The notes: a model not told the origin generated them from the sequence alone. Shown: positions 46,744-57,796, counted from the first letter of the stretch. The stretch is DNA of 64,000 bases from Laccaria trichodermophora (GCA_018417955.1 JACTVC010000008.1:434001-498000), one strand, 5' to 3'. Translations and numbers: made by a program.

Positions 46744-49700
46744 ACAAAAACGAATGCAGCAACACTGGCAAAAGGATGGCAATCCTTCAACCTCATCCCC
46801 ATAACATAGACAGGGCCAAGGACACCATGCACCACATGTCAGCAACAAAGTTTTTTAAATGAAAAAGCAGACACTATAACCTTTTGTAGTCTCAAAAAGT
46901 AGACACTGCAAACTTTTCTAATGAAAAAGTGCACACTACAAACTTTTCTAATGACAAAAAGCAGACAATACAAACTTTTGTACTAAAAAAGTGTACACTA
47001 CAAACTTTTCTAATGAAAAAGTGCACACTACAATCTTTTCTAATGACAAAAAGCAGACAATACAAACTTTTGTACTAAAAAAGTGTACACTACAAACTTT
47101 TCTAATGAAAAAGTGCACACTACAATCTTTTGTAGTCTCAAATAGTAGACAATACAAACTTTTCTAATGAAAAAGCGCACACTACAATCTTTTCTAATGA
47201 CAAAAAGCAGACAATACAAACATTTCTAATGACAAAAAGAAGACAATACAAACTTTTCTGATGAAAAAGCACACACTACAAACTTTTGTAATGACAAAAA
47301 GCAGACACTACAAACTTTGTAGCCAAGATAACCTTTTGACCCTAACCCTAGCTTTTGTAGTCTAAGTCTGACTTTTATAGTCTATCAGGGCATGCACCTT
47401 CCTTTTTTGGTCAATTTTCCCACAATACAATAATTGTAGCCCTTTCTTTTAGCTTTCTAAATATACTAAAATCATGTTATTTGGTTTTGTTTTCATGGAG
47501 AAAAACACAAAAAACAAAAAAACGTGACACTTTTGAAATTCCTTTACCTCATATCTCCACAACGGGAGCACTTCAGAATATAATTCAAACAGATTTGGGA
47601 AATTACAGTGTAGGGCTACAACTTTCGTTTTTGACCATTTTTGGTAATTGGTCATGTGACCATCATCCCAACAACCCATTACATGGACCCTGATAGGTCA
47701 AATCATTCTTGTCTTGGTTTTCTTCACTTTTAAGTCAAACCAGGTGATATTTCCCTTTTGGAATGGACCCTGAAGGCAGTGCCTGATGTTCTGTATGCCA
47801 TTCATATGTTTTTTCCAATTTTTTCGCTATTTTCTGGCTATTTTGGATATATTACCATATTTGGAAATGTGCCCTGGACCCTGAAAACAACCCCAATGTC
47901 ATCACCAACAGTGAGCACCACCCTGCCATTTTTTTCTGATTTTCTGGCTATTTTCTGGCTATTCCTGGCTATTCCTGGCTATATTACCATATTTGGCTTA
48001 CATGAAAATTTCATGTGGTTGTTATTATGTGTTTTAACATATGGATGTTGTAAGCAAATCTCTGTATGGTATGGTATGATTCCATGTCCTTGGTATGATT
48101 CCATCTTCATGGTATGATTCCATCTTCATGGTATGATCCAATGGAATGATTCCATGTTCTTGGTATGATTCCATCTTCATGGTATGATCCCAATGGAATG
48201 ATTCCATGTTCTTGGTATGATTCCATCTCCATGGTATGATCTCAATGGAATGATTCCATTCTCATGGTATAATCCCATTCCCATGGTATGGTATGATTCC
48301 ACCCCTATGGTATGATTCCATCTCTATTGTATGATTCTGAAGATATGTGGGATAAGGAATTGGCAATCTGTTCCAAGAGCATCTCCCAAGTTGCTCCCTC
48401 ATAGGTGAATGTCCATAGCATTTGTTCATATTGCTGTCAATGTTATGGACCTCTTCACCATCCCTGATTAATTGTATGAAAGACAGAATTTTTATTTAAA
48501 TTAGAATAGCTATATTTAATAATGATATCTTGAAGCTTGTAATTAGAAGTCTTGGCCTGCTTGTGTTCAAATGTTCAAATCCAAATTCCCCACAATCCCA
48601 GCTCTGCTGAGTGGCAGATATGAGGAGATTCCAAATCCAAGTTTTTTGATGATCCCATTCCTATGGAATGACCCCATACTTTTTCATAAATGGCAAATTT
48701 TGAACATATTCAATCTGAAGAAGGCATCCTTGCCTTGGGTAGTAATTTGGCTAAAGTTCATGCCTTTGCAATAAATAAAGTCTTGCAAAATTCTTGTTTT
48801 CCTTCAGAGCCCATGCCATTGTGATGGATACAACATTGATTTATTTGTCATGAATATAAATGGCCTGGCAAGATATACACTTTTAAGTGGCTTGTGATAG
48901 ATTATCCACAGTGAAAATGGCCAAACCCTGGGATAAAGCCCAATCAAGCTAATTTTCAAGTGAATTTTCAAAGGATCAAGTTCATCCTATAGCCTCCACT
49001 GGTAGCTTAAAATGTCTGAAGAAATCTGAAGAACCAATCCACAAAAAATGGAGCCCAATGGATCAGTATTGCAGCCTGGAGAAATAATTTTCAAATTTTG
49101 TAGAAAGGACCCCAGACACCCTGTGACAGCTATGGAATGATGGTATGGTATGGTATGGAATGGTTTGGTTTGGTTTGGTGAATGGTATGGTATGGTATGG
49201 TATGGTATGGAATGGAATGGTATGGTATGGTATGGTATGGTATGGTATGGTATGTGGTATCCATACCATGGTATGATGGAATTGGTATGAGGGTCATACC
49301 ACTCTGGAATGGGGTACCACTAAGGTTCCCTAATTCAAAGAATTGGATAACCTCATAGGTACCCAAAAATGGGTGACTGAAGTGGTTTGGTTTTGTTTTC
49401 ATGGAGAAAAACACAAAAAACAAAAAACAAAAAACACAACAATTTTGAAATTCCTTTACCTCATATCTCCATAACAGGAGCACTTCAGAATATAATTCAA
49501 ACAGATTCGGGAAGCTACAGTGTAGGGCTACAACTTTGGTTTTTTGACCATTTTTGGTAATTGGTCATGTGACCATCATCCCAACATCCCATTACATTCT
49601 GATAGGTAACAACATTCTCCTCTTATTGGTCAAACCAGGTGATGTTTCCTCTTTGGGATGGACTGTGAAGTGGACCCTGAAGGCAGTGCCTGATGTTCTG

Positions 49701-50490
49701 TGCACCATTCATATCTTTTTCCAATTTTTTTTGCTATGATGCTAGGCAGAAATGAAATACCTAAATATTGCAATGAAAAATGATGCTAGGCAGGAATGAA
49801 ATACCAAAATATCACAATGAAACAGAAATGAAATACCAAAATATCGCAATGAAACAGAAATGAAATACTCAAAATATCGCAATGAAAAATGATGCTAGGC
49901 AGGAATGAAATACCAAAAATATTGCAATGAAACAGAAATGAAATACCAAAAATATTGCAATGAAACAGAAATGAAATACCCAAAATATTGCAATGAAACA
50001 GAAATGAAATACCCAAAATATCGCAATGAAACAGAAATGAAATACTCAAAATATCGCAATGAAACAGAAATGAAATACCAAAAATGTTGCAATGAAACAG
50101 AAATGAAATACCTAAATATTGTAATGAAAAATGATGCCAGGCAGGAATGAAATACCAAAAATATTGCAATGAAACAGAAATGAAATACCAAAATATCGCA
50201 ATGAAACAGAAATGAAATACCAAAAATATTGCAATGAGACAGAAATGAAATACCAACAATATCACAATGAAAAATTGTCCTGGGCAGAAATGAAATAAAA
50301 TGGGGGAAAAAAATGAAATGAAATCCTGGGGAGGAATGAAATAGAAATGAAATTGCAATGATATAAAGCCTTGGGAAGAAATGAGATGCATTTCATAAGG
50401 TTTGCCTTATGTATTTCATTTCATAAAAAGCTAGGCAATGATCAAATCGCTGTGCAGGCAATTGCCTGTAGTTTATCATAAAAAGTGGTA
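46744..50490 (-). repeat. Right arm of the palindrome
   Basis: Reverse complement of the left arm, with the same order of arrays and modules: M2 copy 47480-47812, M1 copy 49387-49727, ATGGTATGGT microsatellite 49140-49255, 33-bp array 49740-50292. Longer than the left arm by about 66 bp. Confidence 0.85.
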
Positions 50491-51425
50491 GGGACTAGTG
50501 ATGGGAAGGCAACCCCAACACGGCAATCGAGTATTTTTGGAAGGTGCAGCAACAAGCCACCTTGGGAGGGTACATACCTTCTGTGCTAGGGTATTGGCTC
50601 TGGCTAAAGTTGAAGGAGGGATCAGACGTTCAGAATTGGTTCGCTACTTTACCTTTCAAAGAACAGTCCAGAATGCGTGGACCTTGGGTCGATTACTTGA
50701 AAGGGATCAAGGAAGGCTACTTGGGTCACAACTGGCAGTTTGACATTGCGGAAGCATACAAAGCTCAGTACTTCAGGCAGCCAGGTCACGAACGAGAATT
50801 GCCTAAGTCTGTTATCACACGTCATATTATGTACACTAGGATGCTAGCTAAATCAGATGACAGAGGACCCCTCGAAGTTCATCTAGTCATGGCAAGGGCT
50901 CCTTTGCTGTGGAGGACTATTCTCATACTCAAAAACATTAAATCTTCGTCAATGCTGTACACCAAAGCCGCCGAACATGAAGCTGCGCTTATTGAAATCT
51001 CATGAAGTCGGGCACAGTCGTCCAACGCAATCACCTCAGAGAATCTTGTGTCTACTCTAAACAAGATGGGATATACTCTGGACAGATCGAAATTTCAGAA
51101 CTTTCCGCAGAATAGGAGAGCCAACTTGACTTACAATGATGAGGAAGTGAAGCCACCAAGTGAAGAATCAAAGGAATCTTATACAACACAAGCAGTCAGC
51201 CAGGAAACACATTCCAACAGGCAAGAGAAGATTCTCACAGAAGTCTTTCAAGTCTTGAAGAAGAGGCAACGTCCCCCACCACCTGGAGGTTCCATGTTTT
51301 CTAAAAACAATCATGTTACTACAAAGATGGGGAGGATGCCCCCTTCACCTTGCAAATGTTGTGGTAGCACTAACCACTGGGACAAGGAGTGCCCCGACAG
51401 GCTGTCTACCTGGAAAAAACAGTGA
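50491..51425 (+). pseudogene. Ty3/Gypsy gag, capsid and zinc knuckle
   Basis: The Gag frame resumes with NTAIEYFWKVQQQATLGGY and runs through the conserved basidiomycete Gypsy capsid region (LPFKEQSRMRGPWVDYLKGI, then MYTRMLAKSDDRGPLEVHLV). A single in-frame TGA at 51003-51005 interrupts it. It ends with a classical CX2CX4HX4C zinc knuckle (CKCCGSTNHWDKEC), which binds retroelement RNA. The N-terminal part of the same Gag lies upstream of the palindrome at 40133-42173. Confidence 0.8.
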
Positions 51426-53376
51426 AGTCAAGCTACAACAATGAACGCGAACTCATTGAAGAAGAGACGTACTATCTGAGTGCTTACAATATTCTGCTCT
51501 CTCAATGAGTAGCATCACTGCAAGTCGACCAAGCCCAGTTGGAGAAGGATTTTAAGCCAGCAGTTTGTAGTAGCATGAGCAATCAGAGCTACCATGGGCG
51601 TAAGACCGAAGTCCTGCCAAGGAAGATGGCCGTCACTGTAGAGGAGACAGAAGATGAATTTTGGGAAGAAGATAGGAACAGACCTAAGAGCGATACTCAC
51701 CTGCTTCAGTCAGAAAACAAGGAAGACACTTTGCACAAAGAACCTGAGGAGAGGAGGCCCTCCCCAGTAAACATCCTACATCATCTAGGAATTCTGCACC
51801 ATCAGCCAGTAGATCTCAGTCACGAGTTGCTGTGGAGGAAATTGAAGACAAGGATGTGGTGGCAGCGAGGATTAAGCCAACTTCGCCCAAACACCTGTTG
51901 ATCTCGGTAGATGAGGCAGACGAATCTGGGGACAGCAACGAACCGAACACATCAGAAGACGTCAAAGCTAAGGAAGAGGACAAGGAAGCACACCATAACG
52001 CGCAGCAGGCAGAGTCCGCTGATAGGCCACCTTCCAGGGATCTACCTCTGCCACCACCCAACTCCAAACCCATTCGTCTACGCAAGAAACGGCTGACTTC
52101 GCCAGGGATGTTGTCCTTAGGAGTTTCCATTCTGTCAACTAGAGGATGGGTAGTGGGTTTAGAGAACACTAGGGTCGACCTTAGAATAGATTCATGCATG
52201 GATGTCACATTGATCTCTGAGGAATTCTTTAACACCTTAAAAGGCGTGCCTTGTATTCAGCAAGGGATGAGGATGAAACTATGGCAGCTCACGGACAAAA
52301 ATGAAGAGCTCAAAGGCTACGTGAGGATCCCCATTTTCATGCAAACCACGGAAGGAGTGTTGATAGAATCGGAGGTGGAGGCGTACATAGTGCCGAATAT
52401 GACAGTGCCTATACTTCTGGGAGAAGACTATCAGCTAACCTACGAACTCAGAGTCACCAGGAACGTTGAGACAGGCACCAAGTTACGCTTTGCGGACACA
52501 GACCATGAAATCTCTGCAGTGCATGTCAGTCGTACCCCAGACTTTGACAGGCTGAGACAAAGTACCTTGCTGGTCGGCAAGTTTGCCAAAGCCAAAGTCC
52601 ACTGTTGTGAAAAAGCCAGAAGACACTGCCGCAAACTCAAGTTTGGCGTAGAAGAGAAGATGGTTCAGGCAGCAGAAGACTGTATCTTGAAGCCACATGC
52701 GTGTCGTCGTGTTTGAGTTGAGGGACAATTTGATGACGACAAAGACTGGCTGGTACAGAAGAGTCTGTTAGCAAACGCAAATGACTCTTATTTCGCCATA
52801 CCTAACACTCTGATCTCAGCACGCGATCCCTGGGTTCCGATTGCCAATCCCACTGATCAACCGAGATACATCTGTAGGGGAGAGGTGATTGGTACGATAC
52901 ACGATCCAAAAGACTTCTTTGAGACCCTGAGCTCCGCTGAACACACAGATGCTCTGTACAAACACGCTGCAGCCATTAAAGTGGCCATCGCAACCCAAAT
53001 GGAGTCGGAAAGCAGAACGAACCACGCCATGCCAGACATAGTCAATCAACAGGTTCCCGAGGAGGAAGAGGAGTACAGACCGAAAACGGCAGCCATGCCT
53101 GACCTCACAAACTTCCCATCTGCAAAAATGGAAGAATTGATTGACGTAGGAACATTACCAGATCACTTGAAGGATCGGGTGTGGAATATGCTGTGGAACC
53201 GTCAACAGGCATTTGGCTTCGACGGGAGATTGGGACATTTACCCACTAAAGTGCACATCAGAACAGCTGATGGCCAGGTCCCAATATCCAGGCCAATGTA
53301 TGGTAGTTCACCTGAGAAAAGACGCATGATGGACGAACAAATGGATAAATGGTTTGAGCAGGACGTGATTGAACCT
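51426..53376 (+). pseudogene. Ty3/Gypsy pol, protease and start of RT
   Basis: After a frame change near 51425 a linker frame carries a TGA at 51506. The main frame starts near 51770-51832. The retropepsin region reads LRIDSCMDVTLIS, where family members normally have D-S-G, so the Gly after the catalytic Ser is replaced by Cys. The flap-distal ILLGEDYQLTYEL is normal. A TGA at 52714 interrupts the frame after HACRRV. Beyond it the PR-RT linker (SYFAIPNTLISARDPWVPI) and the first RT block (PISRPMYGSSPEKRRMMDEQ) are present up to IEPSIS, where a hAT-like element is inserted. Protease would cleave Gag-Pol; this copy is inactive as read. Confidence 0.75.
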
Positions 53377-53384
53377 TCTATCAG

Positions 53385-54713
53385 TAGTGCTTGGAAGTCC
53401 AGTCCCAAGACTGGAAAAAGACCAAGACTGGACTGGACCAAGACTGCCGAAGACCGGAAATTCCCAAGACTGTCAAAGACCGCAACCATGGTCCGGTCTT
53501 CGGTCTCGAACGATTTCGGAAATTCTAAGACTGACAAAAGACCGGTTAGACTGGTCTCAACTGGTTTTTGTAACCAAATACAAACACAACTTTCCTCCTC
53601 CTACCACCACCTTCCCCATCACCATCACCACCCTTTCATGACTACTGCTCTGCATCGTGAGTGCCTGCAATGGGCTAAACGACATACACATCGACCGCCA
53701 CCTCATGCGCTGAAACCTCTGCAACAACATCCACATGGCCATGGTGTGCCACGTCCTCCATGACGACACCCCCCGCCATGCTCTCAACATTGCCTATGGC
53801 CACCACCTCCCACAACTGTCGTCAACCACTCACACCTACCTTGGCCCACACACGCACACCAACCACAGCAGCAACAATGAGCGCCAGCTCAGTTGACAGT
53901 GCATGGAGACAATGACGTGGCACCCCTTTGGGTGTGCCACATTGTCGAGAACAACTGTCGTCAACTGCTCACACCCACCTTGGCCCACACACGCACACCA
54001 ACCACAGCAGCAACAATGAGTGCCAGCTCAGTCGACAGCGGATGGAGACAATGATGTGGCACCCCTTTGGGTGTGCCACGCCATCGAGATGGTGATGGTG
54101 GCACCTGTAGGGCAGGTGAGTAGACTGTATGCTCTACCACCCTTTTCCTCCTATCTAATAGCCACAATGTCCAGCTGCCTTCGTAACACCTGCCAACCAC
54201 CGCCATGTCACCTTGCCCTCTGCTACCTTTGGCATTGACAACACACAACGACGACCACGCAACGACGATGGAGACAGGTGGACGACAATGACACGATGTC
54301 ACAGTAACAATGGATGACCACAACAATGATTGACAACTGAGGGCAATGTGATGAATGAGATGGGCGACGACGGACTACCATAAGGACACATGAGTGCTCC
54401 CCCCCCGCTTCCTACCCCCCTCGTTCGACCTCATGTAGCACTAGCCTAACGCAGTATAATTAGTCATTTACATACATGTTTTACCCAACTCAGTAGCTAC
54501 AAGACCGGTCCTCAACCAGTCCTCAACCAGTTGAGACTCAGACTGGTTGAGACTTGTCTTTCAACTGTAAAAAACCGACGAAGACTGCACTGAACCGGTT
54601 GATGTCAGTTCAGTCCAGTTTTCTGTGGTTAATCAACCTGTGAAGACTGGTCCCAGTCCCAGTCTTGTCAAATTTTGACAAAAGACCGGACTGGACCAGA
54701 CTTCCAAGCACTA
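53385..54713. mobile_element. 1,329-bp hAT-like non-autonomous element
   Basis: Inverted ends TAGTGCTTGGAAGTC are flanked by perfect 8-bp duplications TCTATCAG (53377-53384 and 54714-54721). Subterminal DNA is full of GACTGG/CCAGTC/GACCGG motifs. The interior holds a tandem duplication of about 139 bp (53816-53954 and 53955-54092), each unit containing TGGCACCCCTTTGGGTGTGC. No transposase is encoded. It splits the Gypsy RT frame, which rejoins perfectly across one copy of the duplication. Confidence 0.85.
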
Positions 54714-55740
54714 TCTATCAGTCTGTGGAGTGTGCCGGTAGTCATCGCGTATCGCAACGGTAAACCAAGATTCTGTGTCAACTACAGGAAGCTGAATGTG
54801 GTTACGATTCCCAATGAATTCCCAATCCCGTGTCAATCAGAGATCCTTTCTTCATTGTCAGGCACTCAGGTCTTATCTTCGATAGACGCTCTGTCAGGTT
54901 TCACTCAGTTGGAGCTACATGAAGAGGACGTGGAGAAGACCGCTTTCCGAACACACAGAGGGCTATTTCAGTTCAAAAGAATGCTGTTTGGTTTGAGAAA
55001 CAGTCCATCCATCTTCCAGAGGGTCATGCAAGGGATCTTGGCACCCTACTTATGGTTATTCTGCCTTGTTTACATTGACGACATAGTAATATTCTCCAAA
55101 TCCTATGAAGAACATATCCTACACCTGGACAAGGTTTTGGAAGCCATTGAGAAAGCAGGAATTACCCTCTCACTGAATAAATGCCACTTATTCTATGGGT
55201 CCATCCTCCTCTTGGGTCATCAAGTGTCGAGACTGGGGCTTTCAACCCATGAAGAGAAGGTCAAAGCCATATTAGAGTTGGAGCGACCTAGAAAGTTGTC
55301 TCAGCTGCAGACATTCCTCGGTATGGTCGTTTATTTCTCTACCTTCATCCCTTATTATGCTTCCATCTGTGCCCCGTTATTCCAATTGATGCGGAAGGGT
55401 GCTAAATGGAAGTGGGGGGTGGAGGAGGAATACGCCTTCCAAGCAGCTAAGGAAGCTTTGCAATCCAGCCCAGTATTGGGGCATCCAATCGAAGGGCGGC
55501 CATACTGTCTCTACACAGACGCATCAGATGAGGCAGCTGGATGTGCTCTACAACAAATACAACCAATTCAAGTCAAGGATCTCAAAGGTACCAGAGCTTA
55601 CAGTCATTTACGGAAAGCCTACAATGAAGGATTGCCACCGCCTAAGCTTACCATGACTTTGAGTGCCAAAACGGCTGACAGCCCTGTGGACGACAAGTGG
55701 GGTGCTGACTTCAATTCTACAGTGGTTCATGTGACACAAG
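54714..55740 (+). CDS. Ty3/Gypsy reverse transcriptase and start of RNase H (fragment)
   Basis: Continues the RT frame with SLWSVPVVIAYRNGKPRFC. It has the first catalytic Asp block (SSIDALSGFTQLELHEED), the FKRMLFGLRNSPSIFQRVM block and the YIDD catalytic motif (LVYIDDIVIFSKS). The connection region and the start of RNase H follow (GRPYCLYTDASDEAAGCAL). There is no stop or frameshift in this part, so the element is not very old. Homology ends at STVVHVT near 55738, where unrelated repeats begin; the rest of RNase H and the integrase are absent. Reverse transcriptase would copy element RNA in the particle, but this is only a fragment. Confidence 0.85.
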
Positions 55741-55986
55741 TAGACATAGGTGTCCCTATAGTACCATAAAAGTACAACATGAACAATTGTCCTATGGGTC
55801 ATAGGACTACCCAAATGGGCCCAATAAGCAACTAGACTATGGTGCTGTAGATTGCCCCAAAGGTGTAAAAACACCTAATGTTTATCATTGGGCCAAATGA
55901 CCCCAGATGTCTTAGGCAAAAATGGATGGTGAAATTAGGAGAGGGAGTTCCGAAATACACTATTCCAGGGCATATGTCCCATGAAC
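55741..55986. other. Unidentified insertion joining RNase H to the satellite
   Basis: Non-coding DNA interrupts the Gypsy RNase H. It begins near a short imperfect palindrome (ATAGGTGTCCCTATAG). Its right limit merges into the satellite. Confidence 0.4.
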
Positions 55987-57110
55987 ATGCGAAATGTCCA
56001 GAGCATTAGTTTCAATATACAGAGGACATCCAAAAAGCACTTGCATAAATGTTTTGGGGAAATGCAAAATGTCCAGACCAATAACTCGATTGTCTATGGA
56101 ACACCAGAAGAACAGGCCTGGTGGTGGTATAAGTGTCCCGAAAAAAATGCGAAATGTCCGGAGCATTAGTTTCAATATACAAAGGACATCCAAAAAGCAC
56201 TCGCATAGATGCTTTAGGGAAATGTGAAATGTCCGGACCAATAACTTAATTATCTACGGAACACCAGAAGAACAATCCTGGTGGTGGTATAAGTGTCCCG
56301 AAAAAAATGCGAAATGTCCGGAGCATTAGTTTCAATATACAGAGGACATCCAAAAAGCACTCACATCAATTTTTTGGGAAAATGCAAAATGTCCGGACCA
56401 ATAACCTGATTATCTACGGAACATCAGGAGAACAATCCTGGTGGTGGTATAAGTGTCCCGAAAAAAATGCGAAATGTCTGGAGCATTAGTTTCAATATAC
56501 AGAGGACATGCAAAAAGCACCTGCATAAATGTTTTGGGAAAATGCGAAATGACCGGACCAATAACTTGATTATTTACAGAAAATCAGAAGAACAACCCTG
56601 GTAGTGGTATAAATGTCCCGAAAAAAATGCGAAATGTCCGGAGCATTAGTTTCAATATACAAAGGACATCCAAAAAGCCCTCGCATAATGGGACATCAGA
56701 AAAACAACCATGGTAGCCATGTAAATGTCTGAAGAAAATGTGAAATGTCCGAAGCATTGATTTGAATGCCCACAGGACATCCAAATAACACCCCTGGATG
56801 TCCCAGAAAAATGCGAAATGTCTGGGGCATGACTTTTCTTACCCACAAGATGTCAAAAAAGCAACACTGGTGTCCATATAAATGTCCCAGAAATGTGAAA
56901 TCTATGGAGCACTAGTTTTAACATCCATATGACATTAATAAAGCAACCCTGGTATTGATATAAATGTCCTGGGAGAATGCAAAATCTCCTGGGCAATAGT
57001 TTAAATGCACTGGACCTCAGAAACAACTCTGAATGTCCCGAATAAAATGCAAAATGTCTGGGGAATAACATTTAATATCCACAAGATGTCAGAAAAGCAC
57101 CCCTAGTGTC
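55987..57110. repeat. 160-bp satellite with ~80-bp subunits
   Basis: The landmark ATGCGAAATGTCC recurs at 55987, 56147, 56307, 56467 and 56627, exactly 160 bp apart. Each unit contains two related halves starting A/GAAATGTCC and ending before GTCCCGAAAAAA. From 56740 to 57110 diverged single subunits of about 70-82 bp follow. Inverted ATGTCC..GGACAT pairs mark each half. Confidence 0.85.
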
Positions 57111-57399
57111 CATATAGGACTCTGGTTTCTAGTTAAATCTCCTGAGACAATGTGAAGGTCTTGAAATGAAGGGTATGATATTCTAGGACAGAAAACCTTC
57201 CTGTGTCAAGAAACATAAAGTGCCTATGAGCTTTTCCTAGGATGTGCATGAGCTATTCCCCCAATTTCTAGTACCAAAAAGCAATGTATAAAATCACTGA
57301 GATAACCAAGATATCAAGCATATAGGTCCTTATGCACTTTGCAGAAAATGCTGATGTTCTCTCACTTTGCAGAACTTGGTGATGTTCACTTGTAGATGA
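57111..57399. other. No gene recognised
   Basis: Short AT-rich stretch between the satellite and the GGAGTCC cluster. Confidence 0.3.
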
Positions 57400-57760
57400 G
57401 GTCATTCAATGGCATTCAGTTTACACAATGGAACAGACAATTGTGGACACACAGAATGCTTTGTGGATGTCCCAATTAGTGTTCCATGGAGGACTTTACA
57501 CTCCTCCACATATTCCGGTTGGACTCCGGATGGACTCCGGCGGACTCCAGATGGATTTCTGGAGTCCATCCACACTTTTTTCTTTAGTGGTAACCAGCCA
57601 AATATTAGTCTGGAATACCCCTGGAGTCCACCTGGAGTCCAGCTGCTCTCCAGGTGGACCCATCTGGACAGGGTAGACTCCACCTCAGAACAACTGTTGA
57701 TTCATAAATTAACCAGCCTGACTCCACATGGAGTCCAGCTAGACATGAATTGCATCACAG
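57400..57760. repeat. Cluster of GGAGTCC/GGACTCC motifs
   Basis: About ten copies of GGAGTCCA or TGGACTCC in both orientations, within a non-coding stretch that looks like the core of a small mobile element. Boundaries not determined. Confidence 0.5.
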
Positions 57761-57796
57761 TTGTTGTTATTTAACTTATTATATAATAAGAAAAAA

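Larger units (their letters stand above)
42174..50490. mobile_element. 8.3-kb palindromic fold-back element
   Basis: Two arms (42174-45858 and 46744-50490) are reverse complements. From 42863 to 45858 mirrored positions sum to 92,602 throughout, meaning no net indel over about 3 kb, and all seven pairs of mirrored open frames I compared have identical translations. Arms end GTCCCTACCACTTTT and carry a subterminal 14-bp palindrome CAGGCAATTGCCTG (42200-42213 and 50455-50468). Candidate target duplication: GGGACGAGTG (42164-42173) against GGGACTAGTG (50491-50500). The insertion splits Gypsy gag between conserved LPTW and NTAIEYFW. No transposase is visible anywhere in it. Long inverted arms made of tandem arrays are the hallmark of fold-back elements; which superfamily would mobilise it is unknown. 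Confidence 0.85.

Noticed and set aside
42310..50391. Mirrored frames such as 44485-44844 and 47758-48117
   Set aside because: Identical pairs only reflect the palindrome. They contain tandem-repeat translations (SFHLIFF-like or HTIPYHTIPY) and no conserved domain.
55987..57110. CRISPR array from regularly spaced repeats
   Set aside because: The genome is eukaryotic, and the spacers are themselves repeated subunits. It is a satellite.
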